A stretch of 64,000 nucleotides of DNA from Roseomonas gilardii subsp. gilardii. Its GTDB lineage: Bacteria; Pseudomonadota; Alphaproteobacteria; Acetobacterales; Acetobacteraceae. The stretch covers positions 3,712,501-3,776,500 of the forward strand of contig NZ_CP095554.1 of the NCBI RefSeq assembly GCF_023078375.1, written 5' to 3'. The notes below the pieces were generated by a model. That model was given only the letters and a program-made list of their open reading frames with translations. It searched no databases and was not told the DNA's origin. The translations under genes were made by a program, and so were the position numbers. Below, in pieces: positions 43,480-51,561 of the stretch (the first letter of the stretch is position 1; each line of letters opens with the position of its first letter).

Positions 43480-44559
43480 TCACCCCATCTTCACGATGCC
43501 GGCGCCGTCACGCCGCAGCTCATGCTCCACCCGCACCGCCAGCCGGTTCTCCCGCCGCCCCAGCTGCCCTTCGAAAAGCGGCACGTCGCCGCAGCGCAGC
43601 CGCACCGGCGCCCCGGGCGCGACGTTGAGCGCGATGCGGTCCCCCGGCTTCAGCGCGGTGATGGTGGACAGCGGCAGGGTCTGCTCGTCGAGCACCACGT
43701 CGAGCCGCACCAGCGTGTGGCGCAGTTCCTCGGCGAGATGGTTCTCCCAGATGCTGTCGCGGCCGAAGCGCTCCCCCATGAACTGCTGCAGCAGCACCTC
43801 GCGCACCGGCTCCAGCGTCGCGTAGGGCAGGATCATGTCGAGCCGGCCGCCGCGATCCTCCATCTCGATCCGCATGCGCGCGAGCACGGCGGCGTTGGAC
43901 AGGCGTGAGATGGCGGCGAAGCGCGGGTTCACCTCCAGCCGCTCGAAGCAGAACTCCACCCCGGTGATCGGGGAGAAGGCATGGCCCAGATCGGTGAGCA
44001 CCACGGAGATCAGCCGCTCCACCAGCGTGCGCTCGATGGTGGTGTAGGGGCGGCCCTCGATCCGCATCGCGGAGGTGCCGCGCCGCCCGCCCAGCAGCAC
44101 GTCCACGATCGAGTAGATCATGGCGCTGTCCACCACGATCAGCGCGTGGTTGTCCCACTGCTTCACCTTCACCACGGCCAGCATGGCCGGCAGCGGGATG
44201 GAATCGAGATAGTCGCCGAAGCGCATGGAGGTCATGGTGTCGAGCGAGACCTCGACATTGTCCGAGGTGAAGTTGCGCAGCGTCGTGGTCAGCAGCCGCA
44301 CCAGCCGGTCGAAGACGATCTCCAGCATCGGCAGCCGGTCATAGGAGACCAGCCCGGCATCCACCACGCGCTCGATGCCGCTGCGGTGCCGCTCCTCCGT
44401 CCTGTGGTCGAAGCCGAGCAGGCTGTCGATCTCGGCCTGGTTCAGCACCTTGGCGGCATCCGGCCCCGGGGCCGCCATCTCCTCGATCCCCTCCACGGCC
44501 TCGGCCAGGGAGGCGCCCCAGGCGGCGGCGAGATCGTCCTGGTCCGCCTCGCCCGTCAC
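43480..44559 (-). CDS. fliM: Flagellar motor switch protein FliM
   Basis: C-ring component that binds CheY-P and sets rotation direction. The 359-residue product has an N-terminal stretch LNQAEIDSLLGF (CheY-binding peptide), a central CheC-like domain with SVDTMTSMRFGDYLDSIPLP-type sequence, the loop LGGRRG, and a C-terminal SpoA domain (LPLSTITALKPGDRIALNVAPGAPVRLRCGDVPLFEGQLGRRENRLAVRV). The start overlaps fliL (ATGA). Complete. Confidence 0.95.
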   Translation of the reverse strand: MTGEADQDDLAAAWGASLAEAVEGIEEMAAPGPDAAKVLNQAEIDSLLGFDHRTEERHRSGIERVVDAGLVSYDRLPMLEIVFDRLVRLLTTTLRNFTSDNVEVSLDTMTSMRFGDYLDSIPLPAMLAVVKVKQWDNHALIVVDSAMIYSIVDVLLGGRRGTSAMRIEGRPYTTIERTLVERLISVVLTDLGHAFSPITGVEFCFERLEVNPRFAAISRLSNAAVLARMRIEMEDRGGRLDMILPYATLEPVREVLLQQFMGERFGRDSIWENHLAEELRHTLVRLDVVLDEQTLPLSTITALKPGDRIALNVAPGAPVRLRCGDVPLFEGQLGRRENRLAVRVEHELRRDGAGIVKMG

Positions 44560-45083
44560 TGGACCAGGATCTCGGTGAAGAGCACGTCGTTCACGCGGGC
44601 CGGCGCGGCGGCGATGTTGGCGCGCGCGATCAGCTCCTCGCGCAGCCGGTGCGTGCCGATGCTGCCGCGCAGTTCCTCCGGCCGCATCTCGCGCAGATAG
44701 GTCTGGAACAGGTCCAGCAGCCGCGGCATGGCCTGCTGCACCGCCGCCGCATCCTCCGGCCGCGCCAGTTCCAGCTTGGAGCGCAGCCGGATGAAGGCGC
44801 CGCGCCGGCCGGGCGCGTTCAGGTTGGACATGATCTCGGGCATGTCGAGATAGGTCACGGCCATTGGCGGCGCGGCGCCACGATCGGCCCCATGGCCGTC
44901 ATCCTGCGCCCCCTCCTCCTTCGGCGCGGCCTCCGCATGGCCGCTGCCGGAAGCGACGCCGAGCAGGCCGGAGAACCACGCCCCCGCGCCGCCCGCCAGC
45001 AGCAGCGCCGGCAGGGCCAGGAGCAGGAGCTTCCTGCGGTTGCCCGCGCCCTTCGCCTCCACGGGTTTCTCGGTCTTCGCCAT
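44556..45083 (-). CDS. fliL: Flagellar basal body-associated protein FliL
   Basis: Inner-membrane protein that supports stator function. The 175-residue product has one N-terminal transmembrane helix (KLLLLALPALLLAGGAGAWF), a Gly/Ala/Glu-rich linker, and a periplasmic SPFH-like domain (VTYLDMPEIMSNLNAPGRRGAFIRLRSKLELA ... LRSSIGTHRLREELIARAN type). It is the first gene of the leftward operon and diverges from flgF across a 251-base control region. Confidence 0.92.
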   Translation of the reverse strand: MAKTEKPVEAKGAGNRRKLLLLALPALLLAGGAGAWFSGLLGVASGSGHAEAAPKEEGAQDDGHGADRGAAPPMAVTYLDMPEIMSNLNAPGRRGAFIRLRSKLELARPEDAAAVQQAMPRLLDLFQTYLREMRPEELRGSIGTHRLREELIARANIAAAPARVNDVLFTEILVQ

Positions 45084-45199
45084 GCCGTCCTGGCCGCCTC
45101 CATCCGGAAGATCCGCGGGTCGCGCCGCCTGCTGCGTCGCGGAAGATGCGGCCCGAACCCTTAAGGAAGGCTTTCCCCCGGCAGGGATTCGCCGGCACC

Positions 45200-45214
45200 C
45201 GGCAGATTCTGCCG
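45200..45214. promoter_or_regulatory. Inverted repeat in the fliL/flgF divergent region
   Basis: CGGCAGA-T-TCTGCCG is a perfect 7-1-7 palindrome. It stands about 52 bases upstream of the sigma-54 -24 element of flgF and about 117 bases from the fliL start. That is a distance at which a sigma-54 activator or a two-gene regulator could bind. Which protein binds it is not shown by sequence. Confidence 0.4.
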
Positions 45215-45265
45215 ACGTGGCGGCAATTTCCGGCCCGTGCCCACCCTCCCGCGCGGCGCCCGGCC

Positions 45266-45280
45266 TGGCACGCGGGTTGC
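45266..45280 (+). promoter_or_regulatory. Sigma-54 promoter for flgF
   Basis: TGGCAC-N5-TTGC (TGGCACGCGGGTTGC) is an exact match to the sigma-54 (-24/-12) consensus with correct spacing. The start codon of flgF lies 55 bases further on, leaving room for a leader and SD (GGAGG). Class II/III flagellar promoters of Caulobacter-type systems use sigma-54, so transcription here should need an enhancer-binding ATPase such as FlbD. Confidence 0.8.
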
Positions 45281-45334
45281 GGAACACGGTCCCATCGGCG
45301 CCCCGGGACGCGCCGCATCCGCAAGGAGGCCAGG

Positions 45335-46072
45335 ATGGACAATGCCGGCTATATCGCGCTCTCCCGCCTGATGGCGCAGGCGCGCACCACGGCGATGCTG
45401 GCCAACAACATGGCCAATGCGGACACGCCCGGCTTCCGCGCCGCGCGTCCGGTCTTCGCCCAGTATCTCGACCGCCAGCATCAGGTGGACGAGCCCCGCG
45501 GCGGCGGCGAGCTGGCCTTCACCTGGGACCGTGCCTCCTGGCGCGACACCGCGCCCGGCCCGGTGCAGACCACCGGCAACCCGCTGGACGTCGCCATTTC
45601 CGGCGAGGGCATGTTCGTCCTCCGCACGGAGAAGGGGGAGCGCTACACGCGCGCCGGCCGCTTCACCCTGGGCGCCGACGGCACGGTGGTGGACCCGGAC
45701 GGCAATGCCCTGCTCGGCACGGGCGGGGAGCCGATCCAGCTCGGCCTGAACGACACCCGCATCACCATTTCCGGGGAGGGCGTGGTGTCGAGCGAGAATG
45801 GCGAGCTGGGTCGCATCCGCATCGTGCGCTTCGCCGACGGGCAGAAGCCGCAGGCTGAGGGCGACCGCCTCTTCGCCAGCGACACGCCGCCCGAGGCGGT
45901 GGATCGCCCGACGCTCGTCCAGGGCGCGGTGGAGGGCAGCAATGTCCGCCCCATCCTGGAGATGACCCGCATGACGGAGGAGCTACGCGAGTTCCAGTTC
46001 ACCGCGCAGTTCGCGGAGCGCGAGGATGAACGGATCCGCAACGCTCTCGACCGCATCCTGAAGAAGCGTTGA
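45335..46072 (+). CDS. flgF: Flagellar basal-body rod protein FlgF
   Basis: Proximal rod protein in the periplasm. The 245-residue product has the N-terminal rod motif (YIALSRLMAQARTTAMLANNMANADTPGFRA), the central region GNPLDVAISGEGMFVLRTEKGERYTRAGRF, and the C-terminal helix LEMTRMTEELREFQFTAQF. SD AAGGAGG precedes the ATG. Controlled by the sigma-54 promoter just upstream. First gene of the rightward flg operon. Confidence 0.94.
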   Translation: MDNAGYIALSRLMAQARTTAMLANNMANADTPGFRAARPVFAQYLDRQHQVDEPRGGGELAFTWDRASWRDTAPGPVQTTGNPLDVAISGEGMFVLRTEKGERYTRAGRFTLGADGTVVDPDGNALLGTGGEPIQLGLNDTRITISGEGVVSSENGELGRIRIVRFADGQKPQAEGDRLFASDTPPEAVDRPTLVQGAVEGSNVRPILEMTRMTEELREFQFTAQFAEREDERIRNALDRILKKR

Positions 46073-46155
46073 GCGGGAGCGATTCCTTGAACCGCCCCTG
46101 GAACCGACCGAACAGCAAGACCGTCCGCGCCCGCGCGGCGAAAGGGAACTGACCG

Positions 46156-46939
46156 ATGCGTTCGCTCTGGACCGCCGGCACGGGCATGATGGCCCAGCAG
46201 ACCAATGTGGAGGTCATCTCCAACAACATCGCGAACATGAGCACCACCGGCTACAAGCGCCGGCGGGCCGTTCCAGGACCTGATCTACCAGAATGTCCGC
46301 CGCGTCGGCTCGCAGAGCTCCGACACGGGCACCAGCCTGCCGCAGGGCGCGCAGGTCGGCCTCGGCGTGCGCACCGCCGCGATCTACCGCATCCACGAAC
46401 AGGGCAACCTGAACCAGACGGACAACAAGTTCGACCTGGCGATCAAGGGGAACGGCTTCTTCCAGGTGCAGCTCCCCTCGGGGGAGACCGCCTATACCCG
46501 CGACGGCACCTTCGGCCTCGCCGCCGACGGCACCATGGTCACGGCGGAAGGCTTCACCGTCCTCCCCGGCATCCAGGTGCCGGCCAATGCCACCGACGTC
46601 ACCATCAACGCGACCGGCGAGGTGCTGGCCAAGATCGCGGGGCAGGAGCAGCCGCAGAATGTCGGGCAGGTCCAGCTCGCCGTCTTCGCCAACGAGGCGG
46701 GGCTGGAGGCGATGGGCGACAACCTGCTGATGGCCACCCCGGCCTCCGGCGCGGCACAGGTCGCGGCCGCCGGGCAGCCCGGCTACGGCAACGTCATGCA
46801 GGGCTTCGTGGAGACCTCGAACGTCAACGTGGTGCAGGAGATCACCAGCCTGATCACCGCGCAGCGCGCCTATGAGATGAATTCCAAGGTCATCACGGCG
46901 AGCGACGACATGCTTTCCACCCTGACGCGGCTGAAGTGA
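46156..46939 (+). pseudogene. flgG: Flagellar basal-body rod protein FlgG, single frameshift
   Basis: Distal rod protein. The first frame gives [37 protein letters not shown]. The rest ([20 protein letters not shown]..., [47 protein letters not shown], ending LSTLTRLK) is in another frame. The junction is at 46270-46271, where two bases are missing (family consensus RAEFQDL needs GCCGAGTTC, the sequence has GCCGTTC). One inserted base would also restore frame. Repaired length is about 261-262 residues, normal for FlgG. The stop overlaps flgA. Confidence 0.85.
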
Positions 46940-47871
46940 TGCGCGCCGCCCGCCCGTCCCTGCTCGCGCTGCTGCTCCTCGCCGGCCTGCCCGGCCTCGC
47001 GCAGGCCGACCTCGCCAGCCTCCGGCCGCATGCGGTGGTGGAGGACGAGGTGGTGCGGCTGGGCGACATCTTCGCCGATCCCGGTCCGGACGGGGCACGC
47101 GTGCTCGGCCCGGCGCCCCCGCCGGGGCAGCGGATCATCGTGGAAACACCGCAGCTCCTCGCCATCGCGCGCGGCGCCGGCATTTCCTGGCGTCCCTTCG
47201 CCAGCGACGAGCGCGTGGTGATCGAGCGGGCCGGGCGTGCCCTGGCGCGCGAGGAATGGCTGGAGCCGCTGCGGGAAGCGCTGTCGGCCCAGGGCCTCGA
47301 CCCGGCGATGGAGTTGGAGATCCCCGGTTTCGCCACCCCCATGGTGCCACTCTCCGGCCTGGTGCGGGTGGAGGTGGCGCAGCCCTGGCTCGACGGCCGC
47401 CGCTTCGGCGCCACGCTGGTCGTCGCGGCGGAGGGGATGCCGACCCAGCGCCTGCGCATCGCCGGGCGCGGCCATGCCACCGCGCCGGTCGCCATCGCCA
47501 CGCGGCGCCTCGCGCTGGGCGAGGTGGTGCGTGCCGGCGACGTGCAGGTGCAGCGCCTGCGCACCGACCGGCTCCGCCCCGGCCTCGCCGAGGACGCCTC
47601 GCTCGTGGTCGGCCAGCAGCTTCGCCGCCCGGTCATGGAGGGTGCGCCCTTCGTCCTGCGCGACCTCGGCGCGCCGGTGATGATCGAGAAGAACACGACC
47701 GTGACGATGGTGGTGGAACGCGGCGGGCTGCTGCTGACCGCCCAGGGCCGCGCGCTGGAGGCCGCGCCGCGCGACGGGGTGGTGAACGTGATGAACCTGT
47801 CCTCGCGCCAGATCGTGGAGGCGCAGGCCATCGGGCCGGGCCGCGTCCGCATCGGCCCGCCGGCCCGGTGA
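46939..47871 (+). CDS. flgA: Flagellar P-ring chaperone FlgA
   Basis: Periplasmic chaperone that helps assemble the P-ring. The 310-residue product has a signal peptide (SLLALLLLAGLPGLAQAD). The conserved FlgA/SAF domain occurs in the second half (VATRRLALGEVVRAGDVQVQRL type, GQQLRRPVMEGAPFVLRDLG, MIEKNTTVTMVVERGGLLLTAQGRAL). The ATG overlaps the flgG stop (TGATG). flgH follows after 14 bases. Confidence 0.93.
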   Translation: MRAARPSLLALLLLAGLPGLAQADLASLRPHAVVEDEVVRLGDIFADPGPDGARVLGPAPPPGQRIIVETPQLLAIARGAGISWRPFASDERVVIERAGRALAREEWLEPLREALSAQGLDPAMELEIPGFATPMVPLSGLVRVEVAQPWLDGRRFGATLVVAAEGMPTQRLRIAGRGHATAPVAIATRRLALGEVVRAGDVQVQRLRTDRLRPGLAEDASLVVGQQLRRPVMEGAPFVLRDLGAPVMIEKNTTVTMVVERGGLLLTAQGRALEAAPRDGVVNVMNLSSRQIVEAQAIGPGRVRIGPPAR

Positions 47872-47885
47872 AGGAGACGATCCCC

Positions 47886-48623
47886 ATGCGGCGCGTCCTG
47901 CTCCTCCTCCTGCCGCTGGCGCTCGCGGCCTGCGGCTCCACCGAGCGCCTGGCCCGGCTGGGGCGCGCGCCGGACCTGGCCGATATCGCCGATCCGACGC
48001 GCGATCCGGACTGGAAGCCGGTCTCCATGCCGACACCCGCTCCCACCGATACCCGCCAGCTCGGCGCCAACAGCCTCTGGCGCCCGGGCAGCCGCACCTT
48101 CCTGCGGGATTCCAAGGCCGCCTCGGTGGGCGATCTCGTGACGGTGCTGGTCTCGATCTCCGACAAGGCCTCGCTGGCCAATGACACGGAGCGCAGCCGC
48201 GACAACTCGGAGGATATGGGCATCCCGCGCCTGCTGGGCCTCGATGCCTCCTATCTGCGGTTCTTCCCGAACGGCTTCGATCCCACCAAGATGGTCTCGG
48301 CCAGTTCCGCCAATTCCAGCGAGGGTAAGGGAACGGTCAAGCGCAACGAGGAGATCACGCTCCGCGTCGCCGCGACGGTCACGCAGGTCCTGCCCAACGG
48401 CAACATGGTGCTATCGGGACGCCAGCAGGTGCGCGTGAACCATGAGTTGCGCGACCTGACGCTCGCCGGCATCATCCGGCCGCAGGACATCGCCTCCGAC
48501 AACACGGTGAAGCATGACCGGCTGGCGGAGGCGCGCATCTCCTATGGCGGGCGCGGCACGCTCAGCGACGTGCAGAAGCCGCGCTATGGGCAGGAACTGT
48601 TGGATTCCATCCTGCCCTTCTGA
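47886..48623 (+). CDS. flgH: Flagellar L-ring protein FlgH
   Basis: Outer-membrane lipoprotein forming the L-ring. The 245-residue product has a lipoprotein signal (LLLLLPLALAACGS, lipid-acceptor Cys in the AAC lipobox). Conserved blocks are SLWRPGSRTFLRDSKAASVGDLVTVLVSISDKAS, VSASSANSSEGKGTVKRNEEIT and RVNHELRDLTLAGIIRPQDIASDNTV. Ends GQELLDSILPF as expected. A terminator follows. Confidence 0.95.
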   Translation: MRRVLLLLLPLALAACGSTERLARLGRAPDLADIADPTRDPDWKPVSMPTPAPTDTRQLGANSLWRPGSRTFLRDSKAASVGDLVTVLVSISDKASLANDTERSRDNSEDMGIPRLLGLDASYLRFFPNGFDPTKMVSASSANSSEGKGTVKRNEEITLRVAATVTQVLPNGNMVLSGRQQVRVNHELRDLTLAGIIRPQDIASDNTVKHDRLAEARISYGGRGTLSDVQKPRYGQELLDSILPF

Positions 48624-48629
48624 ACATAG

Positions 48630-48663
48630 AAAGGGCGGCGCAGCCCCAGCCGCGCCGCCCTTG
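48630..48663. terminator. Bidirectional terminator between flgH and csbD
   Basis: AAGGGCGGCGC pairs with GCGCCGCCCTT around a short loop, with A and T residues on the outer sides. It separates the flgH stop from the convergent csbD gene. Confidence 0.85.
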
Positions 48664-48677
48664 CCCGAGGCTCTGCC

Positions 48678-48863
48678 TCAGTGCTTGCCCGCAACCTCGC
48701 GGGCCTTGTCCTTGATGCCGCCGGCGGCGTTCTGGACCTTGCCCTCGGCGCGGTCGGCCTTGCCTTCGGCTTCCATCTTCTTGTCGCCGACCAGGGAGCC
48801 GACATTCTCCTTCACGGCACCCTTGGCCTGCTTCATGGCGCCTTCGATGCGATCCTTGTCCAT
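48678..48863 (-). CDS. CsbD-family stress protein
   Basis: 61-residue, highly charged helical protein (MDKDRIEGAMKQAKGAVKENVGSLVGDKKMEAEGKADRAEGKVQ...) matching the CsbD general-stress family. Function is unknown in detail; members are induced by general stress and envelope damage. Cytosolic, no signal. Stands alone after a terminator, reading opposite to flgH. Confidence 0.93.
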   Translation of the reverse strand: MDKDRIEGAMKQAKGAVKENVGSLVGDKKMEAEGKADRAEGKVQNAAGGIKDKAREVAGKH

Positions 48864-48955
48864 GTGAGGGTCTCCTCTGTCGTGTTGGCCTGCCCTCAAG
48901 AACGTGGCGGCCCATGGACTGGTTGCAGCGCCCTCCCGTCACCAGATCCCGGACC

Positions 48956-49669
48956 ATGTGCGGACGCTATTTCCTGGAAGCCGACCCGGCGAGGCTGGCG
49001 AAGCAGTTCAACACGAAGAACCCGCTTCCCAACCACCCGGCGAACCACAATGTCGCCCCGACACAGGAAAGCCTGGTCGTGCGCTTCAACCCCGCCACGG
49101 GGGAGCGCAGCCTCGACCCGCTGCGCTGGGGGCTGGTGCCGCGCTGGGCGAAGGATGCCAGCGGCGCCGCGAAGCTGATGAATGCCCGGTCGGAGGGGGT
49201 GGCGGAGAAGCCCTCCTTCCGCGACGCCTTCGCGAAGCGGCGCTGCCTCGTGCCGGCCGATGGCTTCTACGAATGGCGGGAGGAAGGGCCGGGGCCGAAG
49301 CAGCCCTATGCCATCGCCCTGCGTTCCGGCGAGACCATGGCCCTGGCCGGGCTCTGGGAGGGCTGGAAGCAGCCGGACGGCACCTGGCTCCGCACCTATA
49401 CGATCGTGACCACGGAGGCGGCGGGCAGGATCACCGCCCTGCACCACCGCACCCCCGTCATCCTGCCGCCGGAGCACTGGGGCGCCTGGCTGGGGGAGCG
49501 GGAGGCCGGAGCGGAGGAGCTTTCCGGCCTGATGCGTGCGCTGGATGCGGAGAAACTGCGCGTCTGGCCGGTCAGCAAGCGGGTGAACAAGTTCAGCGAG
49601 AACGGCCCCTCGCTGCTGGCCCCCGTGACCGACGCGCAGCCACCGGAAGGGCTGAACGAACCACCCTGA
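48956..49669 (+). CDS. SRAP-family DNA crosslink/abasic-site protein (HMCES/YedK-like)
   Basis: Forms a covalent bond with abasic sites in single-stranded DNA, shielding them. The 237-residue product starts MCGRYFLEADP, so Cys2 becomes the reactive N-terminus after Met removal. It also shows PNHPANHNVAPTQ, RWGLVPRWAKD, MNARSEGVAEKPSFRDAF, CLVPADGFYEW and HHRTPVILPPEHW, all SRAP signatures with the catalytic Asn/Glu/His residues. Complete length. SD not obvious. Confidence 0.95.
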   Translation: MCGRYFLEADPARLAKQFNTKNPLPNHPANHNVAPTQESLVVRFNPATGERSLDPLRWGLVPRWAKDASGAAKLMNARSEGVAEKPSFRDAFAKRRCLVPADGFYEWREEGPGPKQPYAIALRSGETMALAGLWEGWKQPDGTWLRTYTIVTTEAAGRITALHHRTPVILPPEHWGAWLGEREAGAEELSGLMRALDAEKLRVWPVSKRVNKFSENGPSLLAPVTDAQPPEGLNEPP

Positions 49670-49689
49670 TGCCGGGACGGGCCATGCGA

Positions 49690-50040
49690 TCAGGAGCCGC
49701 GATAGGTGCTGTAGCTCCAGGGCGAGCAGAGCAGCGGCACGTGGTAGTGCCCGCCTTCCGTCGACAGGCCCACGCGGATCGCCACCCAGTCGAGATAGCC
49801 GGGGTCATGGCCCTGGTCGGCGAAGTAGTCGCCCACGCCGAAGCGCAGCTCGTAGCGGCCGGGCAGGAAATCCGCCGGCGACAGCAGCGGCGCGTCGGTT
49901 CGGCCATCGGCATTGGTGACCGTCTCGACCAGCAGCGCCGGCGCGGGCGCGTCCACGCGCCAGAGCTGCACCGCCATGCCGGCGGCCGGCCGGCCGGCCG
50001 AGGTGTCGAGGACATGGGTCGTCAGGGCGGAAGGCTTCAC
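49690..50040 (-). CDS. uraH: 5-hydroxyisourate hydrolase (transthyretin-like)
   Basis: Hydrolyses 5-hydroxyisourate to OHCU in urate breakdown. The 116-residue product starts at GTG. It has the N-terminal [14 protein letters not shown], the central [12 protein letters not shown] and the C-terminal [19 protein letters not shown] with the diagnostic YRGS end. The start overlaps the stop of the upstream flavoprotein (GTGA), so the flavoprotein and UraH are made together. Confidence 0.96.
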   Translation of the reverse strand: MKPSALTTHVLDTSAGRPAAGMAVQLWRVDAPAPALLVETVTNADGRTDAPLLSPADFLPGRYELRFGVGDYFADQGHDPGYLDWVAIRVGLSTEGGHYHVPLLCSPWSYSTYRGS

Positions 50041-51470
50041 TCCGCGGCCTCCAGTTCCTGCGGGATCTCGCTCACCAGCTCCGCCATGTCGAAGGCGAGG
50101 AGCGCCTCCATGTGCGCCTCGGCATCGTCCAGCCAGAGGCCGCGGCAGATCCCGTCCACCAGCCGGGCGACGCCATACTTCATGCCGCTGATCGAGGCGC
50201 CGGACAGACCCATCGACGGGGTGGCGCCATAGCCCATGAAGTGGATGTGCCGCAGGAAGGGTGCCTCGCCCGGCATCCTCTCGCGGAAGGCGAAGCCCGG
50301 GGCGAGATAGGGGCAAGCGGCGAGGTTGGGGAATTCCTGTCCTGGCGGCGGCGTATAGGCATCCCGCCACAACAGGATATGCGGTGCGATGGCCGCCAGT
50401 TCCGGCCGCAGCGCGAGGTTGAAGGCCGTGCCGGTGCCGACGATCACATGGTCGGCGCGGTGCTCGCCGCGCGGCGTCTCCAGCACCACCTCCCCGCCCT
50501 CCATGCGCGCGCCCTGCACGGGGCTGCCCATATGCAGCGTGAAGCGCGGGTCCTGCGCCACGCGTTCCCAGCTTTCCTGGGGCGGCGGCTGGTTGAGGTC
50601 GAAGATGTGCCGCATCATCCGCCACTTCAGCGGGTCCGGCATGGCGTGGAACTGGCCGAGGAAGCCCGCCTGCTCCATCCAGCGGAAGGGGTTGACGCGC
50701 GGCATCCGGCGCCGGCGCACCAGCATCGTGCCCTGCGCCGCCCCGGCCTCCAGCGCCGTGGCGAGGTTGTCGAAGGCACTCGCCCCCGCCCCCACCACCA
50801 GGATGCGCTGGCCCTTCAGCGCCGCGAAATCCACCGGGCCGGAGGTGTGCGAGACGCGTTCCCCTGGCAGCCCGTCGAAGGGCGCCGGGATCGACCAGGC
50901 GCCGGTGCCGTCCATGCCGGTGGCCAGCACCATCTTGCGCGCCTTGACCACGCGCTCCCCCTCCGGCGTGCGGAAGCGCAGCAGCAGCAGGTCGGACTCC
51001 GGATCGTGGCCGATGGAGAGCAGCTCGTGCCCGTGCCGGACCGGCAGGGCCAGCACCTGCGCGTACCAGTCCAGGTAGCGCTGCCAGTCCACGCGCCCGA
51101 TCTTGTGCAGATCCTCCCAGGCCTGCGCCCCGTCGCGTGCCTCGAAGAAGGCGCGCGGCGTCAGCGCCGCCACGCCCAGGTCGGGGCCGCTGACATGCTT
51201 GGGGGTGCGCAGCGTGCGCATGCGCGCGAAGACCGTCCAGCACCCCGTGGCGCCCGGCTCGGCCCGGTCGAAGATCGCGACATTCCCGACCTTCTCCCGC
51301 CGCAGCCCGAAGGCGGTGGCGAGGCCCGTCTGCCCGGCGCCGATGATGGCCACGTCGAGCGCGCCGTCCGTGCGTTCGGGAACCCAGGGGCGCTTCGGAT
51401 AATCGAGAAGCTCTAGTTGCCGGCGGACCTCGGCCTCGAGCGCGCTCAGGGTATCGGCCATGACGGACAT
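50037..51470 (-). CDS. FAD/NAD(P)-dependent flavoprotein monooxygenase
   Basis: 477-residue two-dinucleotide-domain flavoprotein. FAD motif [16 protein letters not shown] near residue 45; FMO-like [16 protein letters not shown](P) motif [15 protein letters not shown] near residue 200; then [15 protein letters not shown]. It resembles bacterial FMO/BVMO-type or urate-hydroxylase-like enzymes. Coupled to uraH (overlapping stop/start), whose substrate is the product of urate hydroxylation. A urate hydroxylase role is therefore the most natural guess, but the sequence alone does not prove it. SD AGGAGATG before ATG 51470. Confidence 0.85.
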   Translation of the reverse strand: MSVMADTLSALEAEVRRQLELLDYPKRPWVPERTDGALDVAIIGAGQTGLATAFGLRREKVGNVAIFDRAEPGATGCWTVFARMRTLRTPKHVSGPDLGVAALTPRAFFEARDGAQAWEDLHKIGRVDWQRYLDWYAQVLALPVRHGHELLSIGHDPESDLLLLRFRTPEGERVVKARKMVLATGMDGTGAWSIPAPFDGLPGERVSHTSGPVDFAALKGQRILVVGAGASAFDNLATALEAGAAQGTMLVRRRRMPRVNPFRWMEQAGFLGQFHAMPDPLKWRMMRHIFDLNQPPPQESWERVAQDPRFTLHMGSPVQGARMEGGEVVLETPRGEHRADHVIVGTGTAFNLALRPELAAIAPHILLWRDAYTPPPGQEFPNLAACPYLAPGFAFRERMPGEAPFLRHIHFMGYGATPSMGLSGASISGMKYGVARLVDGICRGLWLDDAEAHMEALLAFDMAELVSEIPQELEAAE

Positions 51471-51561
51471 CGCATCTCCTTGCGGCGCAGCATGACGAGC
51501 GGGAGGGCGCGCAGCAAGGGCCAAGCGTCACGATGCCGCATCATCGCCGCCGGGCTGGGCC

